A stretch of DNA of 35,316 nt. Origin: an uncultured Opitutales bacterium (GTDB taxonomy: Bacteria; Verrucomicrobiota; Verrucomicrobiia; Opitutales; Seribacteraceae). Location of the stretch: the NCBI GenBank assembly GCA_943789375.1, contig CALSTX010000008.1, forward strand, positions 1 through 35,316, read 5' to 3'. A program made the position numbers and the translations under genes. This document shows, piece after piece, positions 8,168 through 17,372 of the stretch. The notes below the pieces were generated by a model. It was given only the letters and a program-made list of their open reading frames with translations, had not been told where the DNA came from and ran no database searches. Numbering within the stretch: position 1 is the stretch's first letter; each line of letters begins with the position of its first letter.

Positions 8168-9664
8168 ATGTCAAAGAATGCGTATCAAGTAATAGCGAGA
8201 AGATGGCGCCCCAAACAATTCTCGGAATTGGTGGGGCAGGATCATGTGGTTCAAACATTAGGTAATGCGATTAAGATGGGTCGCATTGCCCATGCCTATT
8301 TATTTGTGGGGCCACGCGGTACGGGTAAGACAACATCGGCAAGGCTTTTTGCCAAATCACTGAATTGGGAGGATGGACCGACTCTTGAAGTTCCGGAAGA
8401 TTCTGATATAGGAAATGCAATCATGGCCGGTCGTTGCTTGGATGTGATTGAGATTGATGGGGCATCAAACAACTCGGTGGATCAGGTTCGAGATTTACGG
8501 GATGAGTGCCAATACGCCCCTACTCAATGCCGGTTTAAAATCTATGTAATTGATGAGGTTCACATGCTCAGTCAACAAGCCTTTAATGCATTACTTAAGA
8601 CTTTAGAGGAGCCCCCTTCGCATGTTAAATTCGTTTTTGCGACAACTGAGTCTCATAAAGTGCTTCCGACTATTGTTTCGCGTTGTCAACGTTTTGAATT
8701 TCGATCGATTCCCGCCCCTTTGATCGTTTCAAAGTTGGAGGAAATTTGTAAGGTCGAATCAATCGAAGTTGAACTGGAAGCCATCGAGGCAATTGCACGC
8801 ATGGCAATGGGGGGAATGAGAGATGCACAAAGTATTCTCGATCAAATGATTTCCTTTTGCGGAAAAACAATTTCTCAGGCAGATGTGCTAGAAGTGTACG
8901 GACTTGCCTCTAAGGAAAGAATACAAATTCTTGCTCAATATGTGATTGATGGAGATTACAACTCGATCATTCAATACACCGATTCGTTTTCGACCGAGGG
9001 CTTAGATTTTTATCGTGCTTTGCTCGATCTATCGGATACATTTCGTGAATTATTACTGGACACACTTCGTTCAAAAGGAGAGACAGTCAATTGTTCGGCA
9101 GAGCAGTGTGTTCGTATTCTCGATTCCCTGCGTCAGGGCGAGGACTTGGTCCGCATGGGACTCTCGGAAAAAACGAATTTTGAGGTTACTCTTTTCCGTG
9201 CGGTTCAGTCGGGTCGGTCCCGTTCGATTGATCACGTCATTCGTAAAATCTCTGGCTTGATCCCGGAGGATGTAAAAAAAAAACCTAAATTAAATCAGGT
9301 TGAAAGTGCGTCTCAGTATAATGTGTCCACTGCTGAGCCTGTTGCGGAATTACCGAAACAAAGCATTGTTGGGGAAAGTACTTTAGTAGCACCTGGAGCA
9401 GGCGATTTAGAATTGAATGAAAGTGCCCCGCTATCTATGGGGGATACTCCAGATGGAGTGGTTCAAAAAGAGGAAGAGGTTGACAATGCATTTGAAACTG
9501 AAATTCCAGAACCGAGTAAAGAAAAACCAAGACAGATCGTGGATCGAGAAAAAATAGAGGAAAAGATCGCGGAATTACCGGATGGAATTAAGGATATCCT
9601 GAAAGATAAATTTCAAGCAGATTTTGTATCCATAGAAAAAATAGATGAGAGCAAGTTAATTTGA
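8168..9664 (+). CDS. dnaX: DNA polymerase III subunits gamma/tau
   Basis: The clamp-loader motor that loads the beta clamp. Visible: [21 protein letters not shown] (11-31), Walker A GPRGTGKT (48-55), Walker B VIDEVH (127-132), sensor 1 ATTE (158-161) and the SRCQRFEF arginine-finger block (about 172-179). Domain III follows to about residue 360. The tail (about 373-498) is acidic, low-complexity and probably the tau part. Unlike most DnaX proteins, the segment after Walker A (about residues 64-90) lacks the four-cysteine zinc module and has only one Cys (C90, in GRCLDV). At residues 370-372 the gene has a run of ten A with stop codons immediately after in both other frames, so a shorter gamma of about 373 residues is likely (see the finding). 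It converges on the BatE-like gene 17 bases away. Confidence 0.95.
   Translation: MSKNAYQVIARRWRPKQFSELVGQDHVVQTLGNAIKMGRIAHAYLFVGPRGTGKTTSARLFAKSLNWEDGPTLEVPEDSDIGNAIMAGRCLDVIEIDGASNNSVDQVRDLRDECQYAPTQCRFKIYVIDEVHMLSQQAFNALLKTLEEPPSHVKFVFATTESHKVLPTIVSRCQRFEFRSIPAPLIVSKLEEICKVESIEVELEAIEAIARMAMGGMRDAQSILDQMISFCGKTISQADVLEVYGLASKERIQILAQYVIDGDYNSIIQYTDSFSTEGLDFYRALLDLSDTFRELLLDTLRSKGETVNCSAEQCVRILDSLRQGEDLVRMGLSEKTNFEVTLFRAVQSGRSRSIDHVIRKISGLIPEDVKKKPKLNQVESASQYNVSTAEPVAELPKQSIVGESTLVAPGAGDLELNESAPLSMGDTPDGVVQKEEEVDNAFETEIPEPSKEKPRQIVDREKIEEKIAELPDGIKDILKDKFQADFVSIEKIDESKLI
9265..9293 (+). promoter_or_regulatory. Candidate slippage/frameshift site for gamma production in dnaX
   Basis: GGAGGA at 9265-9270 precedes a run of ten A at 9274-9283. 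The zero frame is GTA AAA AAA AAA CCT. A -1 slip, or one extra A in the mRNA, reads ACC then TAA at 9286-9288. A +1 slip, or one A lost, reads AAC CTA AAT then TAA at 9291-9293. Either gives a product of 373-374 residues in place of 498. Confidence 0.65.
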
Positions 9665-9681
9665 ATTACAAACTGAAGGTT

Positions 9682-10509
9682 TTATTCCTGTTTATTTCGA
9701 TCGATAAGCCAACCAAATTCATCTTCTTTAATCCAGCCCTTTTTCTTCCCGTCTTGACTTCTTGCTAAGAACCAATTCTTTCCATCCGCACTTTCATGCG
9801 TTCTAATCTTTCCCTCTTTTCCAAGATCTATAATTAGGCTTTGTCCTGGTAAAAGAGTTGTGTTTGCAGAATTTGTTTCTCCCGCGAAGCGTCTTAATGA
9901 AATATTCTTTGTTTGATTGGCTTCATTTTCTGTAGGTAGAATTGCAATACCTTCTCGAAGCAGTTCGGAATTTTGAATGTGAGAAAAGTGGGTTGCATAC
10001 CCGGTGAGTCCGCCTGAAAAAATCCATCCAATCGTAAAATAGAAAAGTACAGCCCGGCTTGGATTGAAGAAAAATAAATAAATAAATACTAGAAAACCAA
10101 ACCAGAAAACGACAGCGCACAGAACACACCAAAAGGAAAAAGTATCACTGGCAAAATAGGAGTGTGCAAAATCATTAGGCAGGGGAGGAGTTTTAGCCAT
10201 TTCATAGGCAAATTGAAGGTTTATGGATAATTCCTTGTTAGTCGGTTCTAACAGTAATGCTTTTCGAAAGTGTAAAATGGCATGCCCCAATTGTTCCTTC
10301 TTAAAATAAAGATTTGCTAAATTTCCATGCAGGTTCGAAGAGTGGGATAGTTTTGCTGCCTGTAAGTAAAAATGAACCGCCTGGTCTAAGTCTCCAGATG
10401 CTTCTGCCCGTACGCCATCGTAAAACAAACGATCTTCCTCGCTCCCCATTAAAAGTGAAGAGAGAAAGCTAATCACAGCAAAAAGAGTTAAGACAATCCG
10501 CGGTTTCAT
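9682..10509 (-). CDS. BatE-like protein with TPR and SH3-type domains
   Basis: A 275-residue last gene of the Bat operon. It has a signal peptide (about 1-22), TPR repeats (about 25-100: LFYDGVRAEASGDLDQAVHFYLQAAKL, then GNLANLYFKKEQLGHAILHFRKALLLEP as two helical pairs), one or two membrane helices (about 125-170: CVLCAVVFWFGFLVFIYLFFF and the following stretch) and a C-terminal SH3b-like module (about 185-270, ending KKKGWIKEDEFGWLI). TPR proteins of this kind accompany VWA proteins in Bat operons; their exact role is not established. The ATG overlaps the batD stop by four bases, so it is coupled to it. Its 3' end meets dnaX with only 17 bases between them. Confidence 0.8.
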   Translation of the reverse strand: MKPRIVLTLFAVISFLSSLLMGSEEDRLFYDGVRAEASGDLDQAVHFYLQAAKLSHSSNLHGNLANLYFKKEQLGHAILHFRKALLLEPTNKELSINLQFAYEMAKTPPLPNDFAHSYFASDTFSFWCVLCAVVFWFGFLVFIYLFFFNPSRAVLFYFTIGWIFSGGLTGYATHFSHIQNSELLREGIAILPTENEANQTKNISLRRFAGETNSANTTLLPGQSLIIDLGKEGKIRTHESADGKNWFLARSQDGKKKGWIKEDEFGWLIDRNKQE

Positions 10510-12332
10510 TGAATTTTCTTTAACAGGTTATTAATATGCTTGTAAAGATCCTCCAGTGACTGTGGATCTTTCAAGGTTCCTGCGAATTCATGGTCGTCGC
10601 TTATTTCAAGAATCTTTTCAATTTCTGAGATTGTATCCTCTTCATTTGAACTGCTTTGAAGAAGGGTTGTAAGCTCGTTGCTTGATAAAGACGATGGATT
10701 GGGGTGTTTGTAAAAAGTACCGATTTCAAGTCGTAATCTTTCTCTGGTTGCCCGAAAAAACAGGGATGCATCATTAAATGTTATACTTTCTTTCATTTGC
10801 TTCTTTAAAATAGACTGCCTTTGACGAAAGAGGTCACGACCCGATTGTTTTCGCTTCCATCCATAAAACCCTAGACCAATGGCACAAAAAAGTGGAATGG
10901 ACTGTAGAGACCAAAAAACTTGGGAATTGATTGCTGTTTTATGTTTTACATTTTGAAACCATTCCCCCGGTTCATTTTCAGTTTGAAATAAGTCGGTGGT
11001 AGAAACTGCAAAGTCGGATGTTTCAGTTTGCTGTTGAACAGGAGTGGGATCAACCCATGTTTCGCCAGGGTCGACTCGGAGTGGATGATTAATCGTTTTT
11101 GAAGTGAAATATTCTTCTCGTGCCGGGTCGAAATAGGAAAATGTAATGACCGGAATACTAATTAAACCTGGTTTTAAGGGGGTTAAAATATATTCAAATA
11201 ATTGTTTTCCTTCGTGCATCGTAATCTCGTTTCCTTCGAATGAAAATGCGGGTGGTCCAATTTTGAAATTACTATTTGAATTGAGAACAGGTGCTGGCAT
11301 TGCGGAAAAATTACCAGTACCCGTAATTTCAACTACTAAACGGATCGGATCTCCTAGTGAGACTCGATCAGAATCGGGAATTGATCGGCAGGAAAATTTT
11401 CCTATCGCTCCTCGGAAGGAGTCCGGTCTCTCAATCATGGGGAGTTCTCTTACCTCAATATTGACTAGGTCGGATTTAACAGTGAGGGATTCTTCCCGTC
11501 CAAATCCAAAAAAGGGATCATTGAAAAAAGGACTCGTGAAAGGAGAATTTCCACGTGATTTTACTCGCACCCTTATGGAAGTGTTAAATTGGATCTGTTG
11601 TTGTCCTGCGATGGCTGCAGTCAATCCTGTTGGCCATGAAAAAACGGTGTAAGTCTTACCGTATTTTGTTTGATTTCTTTTCTCTTGGGGTTGTCGAAGT
11701 TCAGTCAGAGAGAATGCATCTCCCTCCTTTTGGGGCGGTCTTTCGATTCTGCTTACTGGTAATCGATCCCAAATGAAAAGGTTTAACAGTCCGGAGACCG
11801 TCTCTCCTTCAAAAAGAAATTTCCGAGGGTTTATGAATTCTATAAAACTAGCCTGGCTCAAGTCTTCCTTTTGCCTTTCTTCTGCTTGCTGTTTAATTTT
11901 ATCTTCTTGGTTTGCTGCAACCACCTTGATGGAACTGCCTGGGACCTGCAAGGTAGTTGAACCAACTTTTATGGTCCATGGGGGGATTGTATGAGTGCCG
12001 ATTTTTTTTGGTTTTATTTGAAAGCTCATTTCTAAACGAACCGAAGGCACTCCATTAATAAAACTTGCAGAACGAAAAGTTTGTGGTGAGTTAGAAATTG
12101 AAATTCCAGGTATTTGAGGTAATGAACCTTGTGGGTTTTCCTGACTGCCATGGATAATAATTTTATAAACAGAATTATTTGCAATTGTGATGGAGGGGGG
12201 CTGGAAACTTGATTCTACTCGCAATTGTTGTCCATGAATTTCCTCTATGCCAGGCAGTAGAAGCGAAACAAATAAAATAATCCAAAGCTTGGATTGAGAA
12301 CGACTAGATAATGTTGAACCGTTTTTTACCAT
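10506..12332 (-). CDS. BatD (oxygen-tolerance) protein
   Basis: A 608-residue protein with a signal peptide or anchor (about 12-34) and a long series of beta-sandwich domains. The repeated motif is PPSITIANNSVYKIIIHG near the start, later GLLNLFIWDRLPVSRIERPP, then RPDSFRGAIGKFSCRS...VSLGDPIRLVVEITGTGNFSAMPAP and YILTPLKPGLISIPVITFSYFDP. That last block is the classic BatD pattern. A membrane helix follows at about 470-490, then a cytoplasmic C-terminal helical tail. BatD is a periplasmic/membrane partner of the BatA/B VWA proteins; the operon is associated with stress or oxygen tolerance in some bacteria. It starts 4 bases after the BatB-BatC gene stop. Confidence 0.88.
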   Translation of the reverse strand: MVKNGSTLSSRSQSKLWIILFVSLLLPGIEEIHGQQLRVESSFQPPSITIANNSVYKIIIHGSQENPQGSLPQIPGISISNSPQTFRSASFINGVPSVRLEMSFQIKPKKIGTHTIPPWTIKVGSTTLQVPGSSIKVVAANQEDKIKQQAEERQKEDLSQASFIEFINPRKFLFEGETVSGLLNLFIWDRLPVSRIERPPQKEGDAFSLTELRQPQEKRNQTKYGKTYTVFSWPTGLTAAIAGQQQIQFNTSIRVRVKSRGNSPFTSPFFNDPFFGFGREESLTVKSDLVNIEVRELPMIERPDSFRGAIGKFSCRSIPDSDRVSLGDPIRLVVEITGTGNFSAMPAPVLNSNSNFKIGPPAFSFEGNEITMHEGKQLFEYILTPLKPGLISIPVITFSYFDPAREEYFTSKTINHPLRVDPGETWVDPTPVQQQTETSDFAVSTTDLFQTENEPGEWFQNVKHKTAINSQVFWSLQSIPLFCAIGLGFYGWKRKQSGRDLFRQRQSILKKQMKESITFNDASLFFRATRERLRLEIGTFYKHPNPSSLSSNELTTLLQSSSNEEDTISEIEKILEISDDHEFAGTLKDPQSLEDLYKHINNLLKKIQ

Positions 12333-12336
12333 GTGC

Positions 12337-14739
12337 TCAATAGTCCCTGCCGGATGTGATTGATTGAACGGCTTGAACTTCTTGCTCTAAGGGTTCGCTT
12401 TTCGATTCCATTTCCTGAAGCAGCCTTTCGTAAAGTGCATTCACTTCTTCTGGAGCTGGTTCATTTGAATTTTCGTTATCTTCTTCGCTTTCCGAGGGTG
12501 GAGGTGGAGTTGCAGGATTTTGTTGATCGGAGGAATTTTGATCTTCTTGGCTGTTATCTTGAATACCAAAATCTAAATTTTGTGAAACTGATTCAAAATC
12601 CACCCAAGTGAGGTAGGCTTTTCTTTCTTCAATTGGAAAGGTAATGTTTGCGTCTTGGTTTTCAGGTTGAATGCACAGGGAGTATTGTCCGGGAGGAACT
12701 GGGTGAATAAAAGTGCCATCTTGATTGGGTTCAAAAATAGTTTCGTTTTGATCCGGTTGAAAATTTCCGTTTTGGTCCAAAAATAACTTCGCGGAGGCAA
12801 AGCCTTTGTCTTCTGAATCTTTCTGCCCATTTCCATTTTCGTCTTTCCATATTTTTCCTTGTAGTGTGGGAGCTGCTCGATAGGGAAGGGCAATCAATTT
12901 TTCTCCTGGGTTTTCAAAATTAAGGAAATAGTTTTTTACTAATGCAGGGTTTTCCGGTGGTGGTGGAGGAGGGAGCATGGGTATCAAAAATGTACCTTTG
13001 GATTGGTTAGATTCTGAAAGTTGAGATCCTAATCGTAGTGAGGTAGGGTATCGATCTGAAATCCATTCGAACGAAAAAATCCCCAGGTCGTTACTTTCTA
13101 CAGTGGGTTCAGTGGTTTGGTTGTGTTCACCATTTCCATCTTTATCCCAAAAGATAAATCCGCTTAGGTTCGGTTCATTCTTTTGTGGTTTTCCATCGCC
13201 ATTCAAATCGCGCCAAATTTTTCCAGAAATTTTACAGATCAGCGCATTAATTCGCTCTGAAATTTGTTGGTTGAGGGTCGCCAAGTTTTGAACGGCTTTT
13301 TCATTTCCGTCAATTTGTGATGAGGAAACATAATGCTGTTTTGATTTCTCCCATGCTTTTCTTGCTTCCATTACATTCCGTTGGTCGAGGAATTGATTGG
13401 CCTTCTGATAAAATATATTTCCCAAGGTATTCAGTGCCATGGCTTGGAGTGATGGATTGTCCAGGTTTGCGTCGAGGGCTTTTTCTAATGAAAGTTCCGA
13501 TTCCTGTAATAAGCCCGCATCTAAATAAGCTAAACCTGCATTAAGGAACAACCGAGGATCGATCTCTGATTCACGTGTAATACTCGCGTTTATTTCAGCT
13601 TCAAAAAATTCCGCAGCAACTTTTGGTTTTCCCTCCTTAAGCGCTTCTTCCGCTCGCTTTATGTTATCTTGTTGAAGGCAACCGGTAAAAAAGCAAATCA
13701 GTATAACAATACATTGATTAGCGGTAACGATGAGTTTTCTCGAGTTGTTGGAGGTTAGCATTTCTAAGCATAGCAGGCAAAGTCCGATCATAATGAACAT
13801 TTGAAAGCGATCAATAGGTAACTCGGTGGAGAGATGTTCCCGTTTTTTTTGCTGACCAATGGATTGTAGAATACCTAATACCTTCGCCAAGCCCTCTCCC
13901 GTTGGTCCTAGAGAAAAATAACTCCCTTCGGTTGCTTCTGCTATGGCCCGCAGGGATGTTGCGTCCATCTTGCTGATTACTGTCTTTCCTTGTGGGTCCC
14001 GAAGAAAGTTTCTTGGTGCCTGTCCGATTGGATCCATCGGAATACGGGCGCCTTCTTTTGCACCAATACCAATAGTGAAAATTCTCACTCCGTTTTGTGC
14101 CGCTTCTTTTGCTTGCTTCAACCCTTTTCCTTCAAGGTCTTCGCCGTCAGATAGTAAAATAAGAAAACGATCGGTATCATCTTTGGAAAATGAATGAATT
14201 GCTTCTTCAATTGGTCGGGATAAATCAGTCCCGTGTCTCTTGATTATGCCTACCTCTAAATCGTTTAATGTTTTTATAAATGCTTGATGGTCGAGAGTCA
14301 AAGGGCATTGGAGAAAGGCCGAACCTGAAAAGGCAATTAAGCCAAGTCGATCTCCTGTTACCCGGTCTAAAAGATTAGAAATACTAAGCTTTACTCGTTC
14401 TAATCGATTGGGCGTAACATCTCTTGCCAGCATGCTTTTCGATACATCCAATGCGATCAAGATATCAATGCCAGTAGGATTCGACTTTCTCTTTTCTACT
14501 CCCCATTGTGGTCTGGCAAGTCCGATAAAGAGAAAGGCAATGGCAAGTAAAAGTAAGCCAAATTTAAAAACTTGTTGCTTGGTTGACCACCCGGGGACTA
14601 ACTTTGGAAGCAACTCAGAGGAGGTTAAAAGTTTGAGTCTTTTTTGTTTCGCTTTTTGAGAATACCGATACAGAACGCAAAGGAGGAGGAGAATGACAAC
14701 TCCTAAATACACAATTTTTTCATCCGCGAATAAATTCAT
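12337..14739 (-). CDS. BatB-BatC fusion with SdrD_B-like calcium-loop modules (800 aa)
   Basis: Two N-terminal membrane helices (about 8-25 and 56-76) precede a VWA domain (about 92-285) with a complete MIDAS start DVSKS (98-102) and LLSDGEDLEG (about 195-204). Two more helices lie at 312-330 and 336-353. The last ends FFTGC (C354), like a lipoprotein signal. A TPR region follows (about 358-495; AGLAYLDAGLLQESELSLEKAL). Residues about 503-670 hold two SdrD_B-like units, each with GKIW + DxNGxG. Four EF-like loops are visible: D511-E522, D532 onward, D633-E643 and D655-E666. The end is Pro/Asp/Asn-rich. BatB and BatC are normally separate, so the ORF looks like a fusion with an extra module. 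It overlaps batA by four bases. Confidence 0.85.
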   Translation of the reverse strand: MNLFADEKIVYLGVVILLLLCVLYRYSQKAKQKRLKLLTSSELLPKLVPGWSTKQQVFKFGLLLLAIAFLFIGLARPQWGVEKRKSNPTGIDILIALDVSKSMLARDVTPNRLERVKLSISNLLDRVTGDRLGLIAFSGSAFLQCPLTLDHQAFIKTLNDLEVGIIKRHGTDLSRPIEEAIHSFSKDDTDRFLILLSDGEDLEGKGLKQAKEAAQNGVRIFTIGIGAKEGARIPMDPIGQAPRNFLRDPQGKTVISKMDATSLRAIAEATEGSYFSLGPTGEGLAKVLGILQSIGQQKKREHLSTELPIDRFQMFIMIGLCLLCLEMLTSNNSRKLIVTANQCIVILICFFTGCLQQDNIKRAEEALKEGKPKVAAEFFEAEINASITRESEIDPRLFLNAGLAYLDAGLLQESELSLEKALDANLDNPSLQAMALNTLGNIFYQKANQFLDQRNVMEARKAWEKSKQHYVSSSQIDGNEKAVQNLATLNQQISERINALICKISGKIWRDLNGDGKPQKNEPNLSGFIFWDKDGNGEHNQTTEPTVESNDLGIFSFEWISDRYPTSLRLGSQLSESNQSKGTFLIPMLPPPPPPENPALVKNYFLNFENPGEKLIALPYRAAPTLQGKIWKDENGNGQKDSEDKGFASAKLFLDQNGNFQPDQNETIFEPNQDGTFIHPVPPGQYSLCIQPENQDANITFPIEERKAYLTWVDFESVSQNLDFGIQDNSQEDQNSSDQQNPATPPPPSESEEDNENSNEPAPEEVNALYERLLQEMESKSEPLEQEVQAVQSITSGRDY

Positions 14740-15797
14740 GGAATTCGGAGGAAAATGGTTCGTTTTAATAAAATTTCAAGTAATAAAAAGAAAATAGAGA
14801 GTGTGAGAGGCCATTGAAAAAGCTCCTCGTAGAGAGCATTAATATTTAATTCAACTTCAGTTTTTTCGAGTCGGTCAATTTCGTCGTAAATTGAAGATAG
14901 TTCGCTTTTATTTTTGGCTTCGTAAAACCGGGCATTCGTTTTAGCCGATATCTTTTGCAAGATTTCTTTATCGACCGGGTAATCGGCAACCTGGACTACA
15001 GGCTTTCCATTTGTATACCTCATTAGATCGCGCGAGCGTTGGTCAAAAAGATAAGTTCTCGTCCTGCTCGCACTACCAATTGCAATAGTGTAAATACTGA
15101 TATCATCATTTCTTGCTCCCTCAGCATAAATGAGTGGGCTATGCGGAGGAGGAGGTTCATCTTTTCCATCGGTTAACAAAATTAGAATTTTTGATTTTGA
15201 CTGAAGCGTACGCAGGCGATTGATACCTTCCGCCAATGCCGATCCAATATTGGTACCTGTTTGGTGAGTCAGACCCACCCTTAAACGATCGATGTTTTTC
15301 TGTAAATGCTCGCTGTCTAATGTAAGAGCACTGACAAGATATGGATTAACAGAAAAAGCAACTAATCCAATTCGGTCATTTTTTCTCTTATTTACAAAAT
15401 CCTTAATCACTTCTTTTACTACATCTAATCGAGTAACTTCATTTTGTTCATTTTCGCTCATGTCTAAGGCTAACATGGAAGCGGAGAGATCAATCGCTAG
15501 GACAATATCCACTCCACTGGATACGAGGGAGCTGGTACTTCTATCAAACTGCGGTTTTGAAAGTGTGACGGCGAGGCAGGAGAGGGATCCAATTCTCAGA
15601 AATGGGATAATTATTCTTGAGTAGTCAGATTGGGGGAGATGGCTTGCATTGATTCGAGAGAGTGTAGCAAAAAGTAAGGATGAATTCTTTCGCTTCGTTT
15701 TAGTCTGTGCCCAAAAAATAAGAGGAATGAGTAATAGCAGCAGTAGCCAAAGCGGTTCGGCTAGTGAAATTTTATGCCATTCCTGAAAATATTCCAT
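14736..15797 (-). CDS. BatA-type von Willebrand factor A protein
   Basis: A 353-residue membrane protein. N-terminal helices lie at about 15-30 and 60-80 (LWLLLLLLIPLIFWA, then IIIPFLRIGSLSCLAVTL). The VWA domain has the MIDAS start DLSAS (103-107), IGLVAFSVNPYLVSALTLD (about 145-165), a Thr in HQTGTNIGSAL and LLTDGKDEPPPP. A C-terminal helix (WPLTLSIFFLLLEILL) anchors it. VWA domains bind divalent metal and protein partners; BatA and BatB are thought to form one complex. It starts 5 bases after the DUF4381-like gene stop and overlaps the next gene by four, so translation is coupled. Confidence 0.9.
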   Translation of the reverse strand: MEYFQEWHKISLAEPLWLLLLLLIPLIFWAQTKTKRKNSSLLFATLSRINASHLPQSDYSRIIIPFLRIGSLSCLAVTLSKPQFDRSTSSLVSSGVDIVLAIDLSASMLALDMSENEQNEVTRLDVVKEVIKDFVNKRKNDRIGLVAFSVNPYLVSALTLDSEHLQKNIDRLRVGLTHQTGTNIGSALAEGINRLRTLQSKSKILILLTDGKDEPPPPHSPLIYAEGARNDDISIYTIAIGSASRTRTYLFDQRSRDLMRYTNGKPVVQVADYPVDKEILQKISAKTNARFYEAKNKSELSSIYDEIDRLEKTEVELNINALYEELFQWPLTLSIFFLLLEILLKRTIFLRIP

Positions 15798-15802
15798 TAA
15801 AT

Positions 15803-16402
15803 TTATGATTGAACGGGATGAGCAATTTTTTCTTTTTCTAGCATTTTGGCATGAGTGTCCTTAACAAAATGGAGTGCGGTATCAAGCAGGAGTGACATTT
15901 GGCCATCATCCGTTTTTTCTTTTGAATATTTGATTTGGTCACCTTGGTCGATAAACTCACGAAGGCTTTGATCATATCGATTCTTGAAAAAACTATGCGA
16001 CGCAATTTCTTTCATGAATTCCTCCCCGGTTAACTCCATAGCAGGGACTTTAAATACTCTTTCTACATAAATCCTCAGGATTTCAGAAAGACGAAATACA
16101 AATGGCTTGGCACTTAATGGCGGACGTTGCGACTGCAGGGTTTCAATACATGAAAGTGCCTCCTCAAATGGGTCGATTGGTTCCGGTTCATTAAGGTCTG
16201 TTTTCATTTTTTTCTTCTTCTTTAAAACAATCAAAATTAAAGCAACAAGGAGCAAAAAAATAAAGACAACAGAGATCGGCAAAGCATTTTCTTCAAGTAA
16301 TTGACCGAATGTTTTAAATATTGGAATGGGAGAATCCTGTTCTCGATTTTGCTCTAATAAATAGCCTTTATTCAATAACAAGGATAGGGAATTAATCATC
16401 AT
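15803..16402 (-). CDS. DUF4381-like membrane protein of the Bat operon
   Basis: A 199-residue protein with one central membrane helix (about 43-60, PISVVFIFLLLVALILIVL), then a very Lys-rich turn (KKKKKMK) and a soluble helical domain. That domain has PPLSAKPFVFRLSEILRIYVERVFKVPAMELTGEEF, a layout matching the DUF4381 position between the DUF58 and BatA genes in many MoxR operons. The family call rests on that position and shape more than on a signature. The start overlaps the DUF58 gene stop (ATGATG context) by four bases. Function unknown; it may bridge the ATPase and the VWA proteins (inference). Confidence 0.7.
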   Translation of the reverse strand: MMINSLSLLLNKGYLLEQNREQDSPIPIFKTFGQLLEENALPISVVFIFLLLVALILIVLKKKKKMKTDLNEPEPIDPFEEALSCIETLQSQRPPLSAKPFVFRLSEILRIYVERVFKVPAMELTGEEFMKEIASHSFFKNRYDQSLREFIDQGDQIKYSKEKTDDGQMSLLLDTALHFVKDTHAKMLEKEKIAHPVQS

Positions 16403-17331
16403 CTCTTTATTCTATTTCCTCGGGTGTTAAAAAACTCTTGGAGTGTCTTCGCATAGTCGGAGGAAGTGGAAAATTCAAAATTATCGATTCCTCTTCTTCG
16501 TAACTGGCGGGCAAATGATTCTTGGATGTCTTTTGTGTGGGTTTTGTACTGCGATTGGAATCTTTTGTCTGAGGTATTAATCAGTTTTGTTTCCCCTGTT
16601 TCAGAATCTTCAAAAATAACCCGGCCGACAGATGGTAACTCTTTTTCCATTGAATCGTGAACTTGGCAGCAGACCAGGTCATGTTTTCTACGAGTAGTTG
16701 CTAGTTCTTTGAGGAATAAATCTTCCCTTGTTTCTTCTTCGGAGTCATATTCTGGAATAATAAAATCGGACATAAGAAAAACCACAGCTCTTCTTCGCAT
16801 TACCCGATTGAGGAAACGGAGGCCTTCATTTAAATCTGTACCACTTCCATGATTTTGGTGGAACAGTATTTCACGCAATACTCGAAGTACATGTTTTTGT
16901 CCTTTTGCAGGGGGCAGGAATTTTTCAACTTGATCGGAAAATAGTAGCAATCCAACTTTATCTCCATTTCGGTTTGCAGAAAAAGCTAAGAGAGCACCCA
17001 GTTCCGCTAATTTATCTCTCTTACTTCTATGAGTGGAACCCCATTGGGTACTCTTACTTATATCAATGGCAAGGAGGATAGTTAATTCTCGCTCTTCACG
17101 GTACTGCTTGACGAAGGGAAAACCCATTTTTGCAGTCACATTCCAATCAATAGATCGTACCTCGTCTCCAGGTTGATATTCTCTCACTTCTTCAAAGTCG
17201 ATACCTTGGCCTTTAAACGCACTGTGGTAGGATCCCGCTAATGCCTCAGAAACCAGTCGATTAGAGCGAATTTCAATTTGCCTTACCTTACGAAGTATTT
17301 CCCGGGTAAACTCCTGATCGGGTTCCTCCAT
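16399..17331 (-). CDS. DUF58 family protein (VWA-like)
   Basis: A 310-residue soluble protein. The DUF58 signature is plain: SGSYHSAFKGQG-like SAFKGQGIDFEEVREYQPG (38-55), then DEVRSIDWNVTAKMG (56-70) and KQYREERELTI. A VWA-like fold with DISKS (D90, S92, S94) follows, so the metal site is intact. DUF58 proteins accompany MoxR AAA+ ATPases and act as their substrate-engaging or adaptor partners in known systems. It lies 41 bases after moxR and overlaps the DUF4381-like gene. Confidence 0.9.
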   Translation of the reverse strand: MEEPDQEFTREILRKVRQIEIRSNRLVSEALAGSYHSAFKGQGIDFEEVREYQPGDEVRSIDWNVTAKMGFPFVKQYREERELTILLAIDISKSTQWGSTHRSKRDKLAELGALLAFSANRNGDKVGLLLFSDQVEKFLPPAKGQKHVLRVLREILFHQNHGSGTDLNEGLRFLNRVMRRRAVVFLMSDFIIPEYDSEEETREDLFLKELATTRRKHDLVCCQVHDSMEKELPSVGRVIFEDSETGETKLINTSDKRFQSQYKTHTKDIQESFARQLRRRGIDNFEFSTSSDYAKTLQEFFNTRGNRIKR

Positions 17332-17372
17332 GATATTAATTTAAAATTGAGCAGAAAAAATAAAAATAAAGA

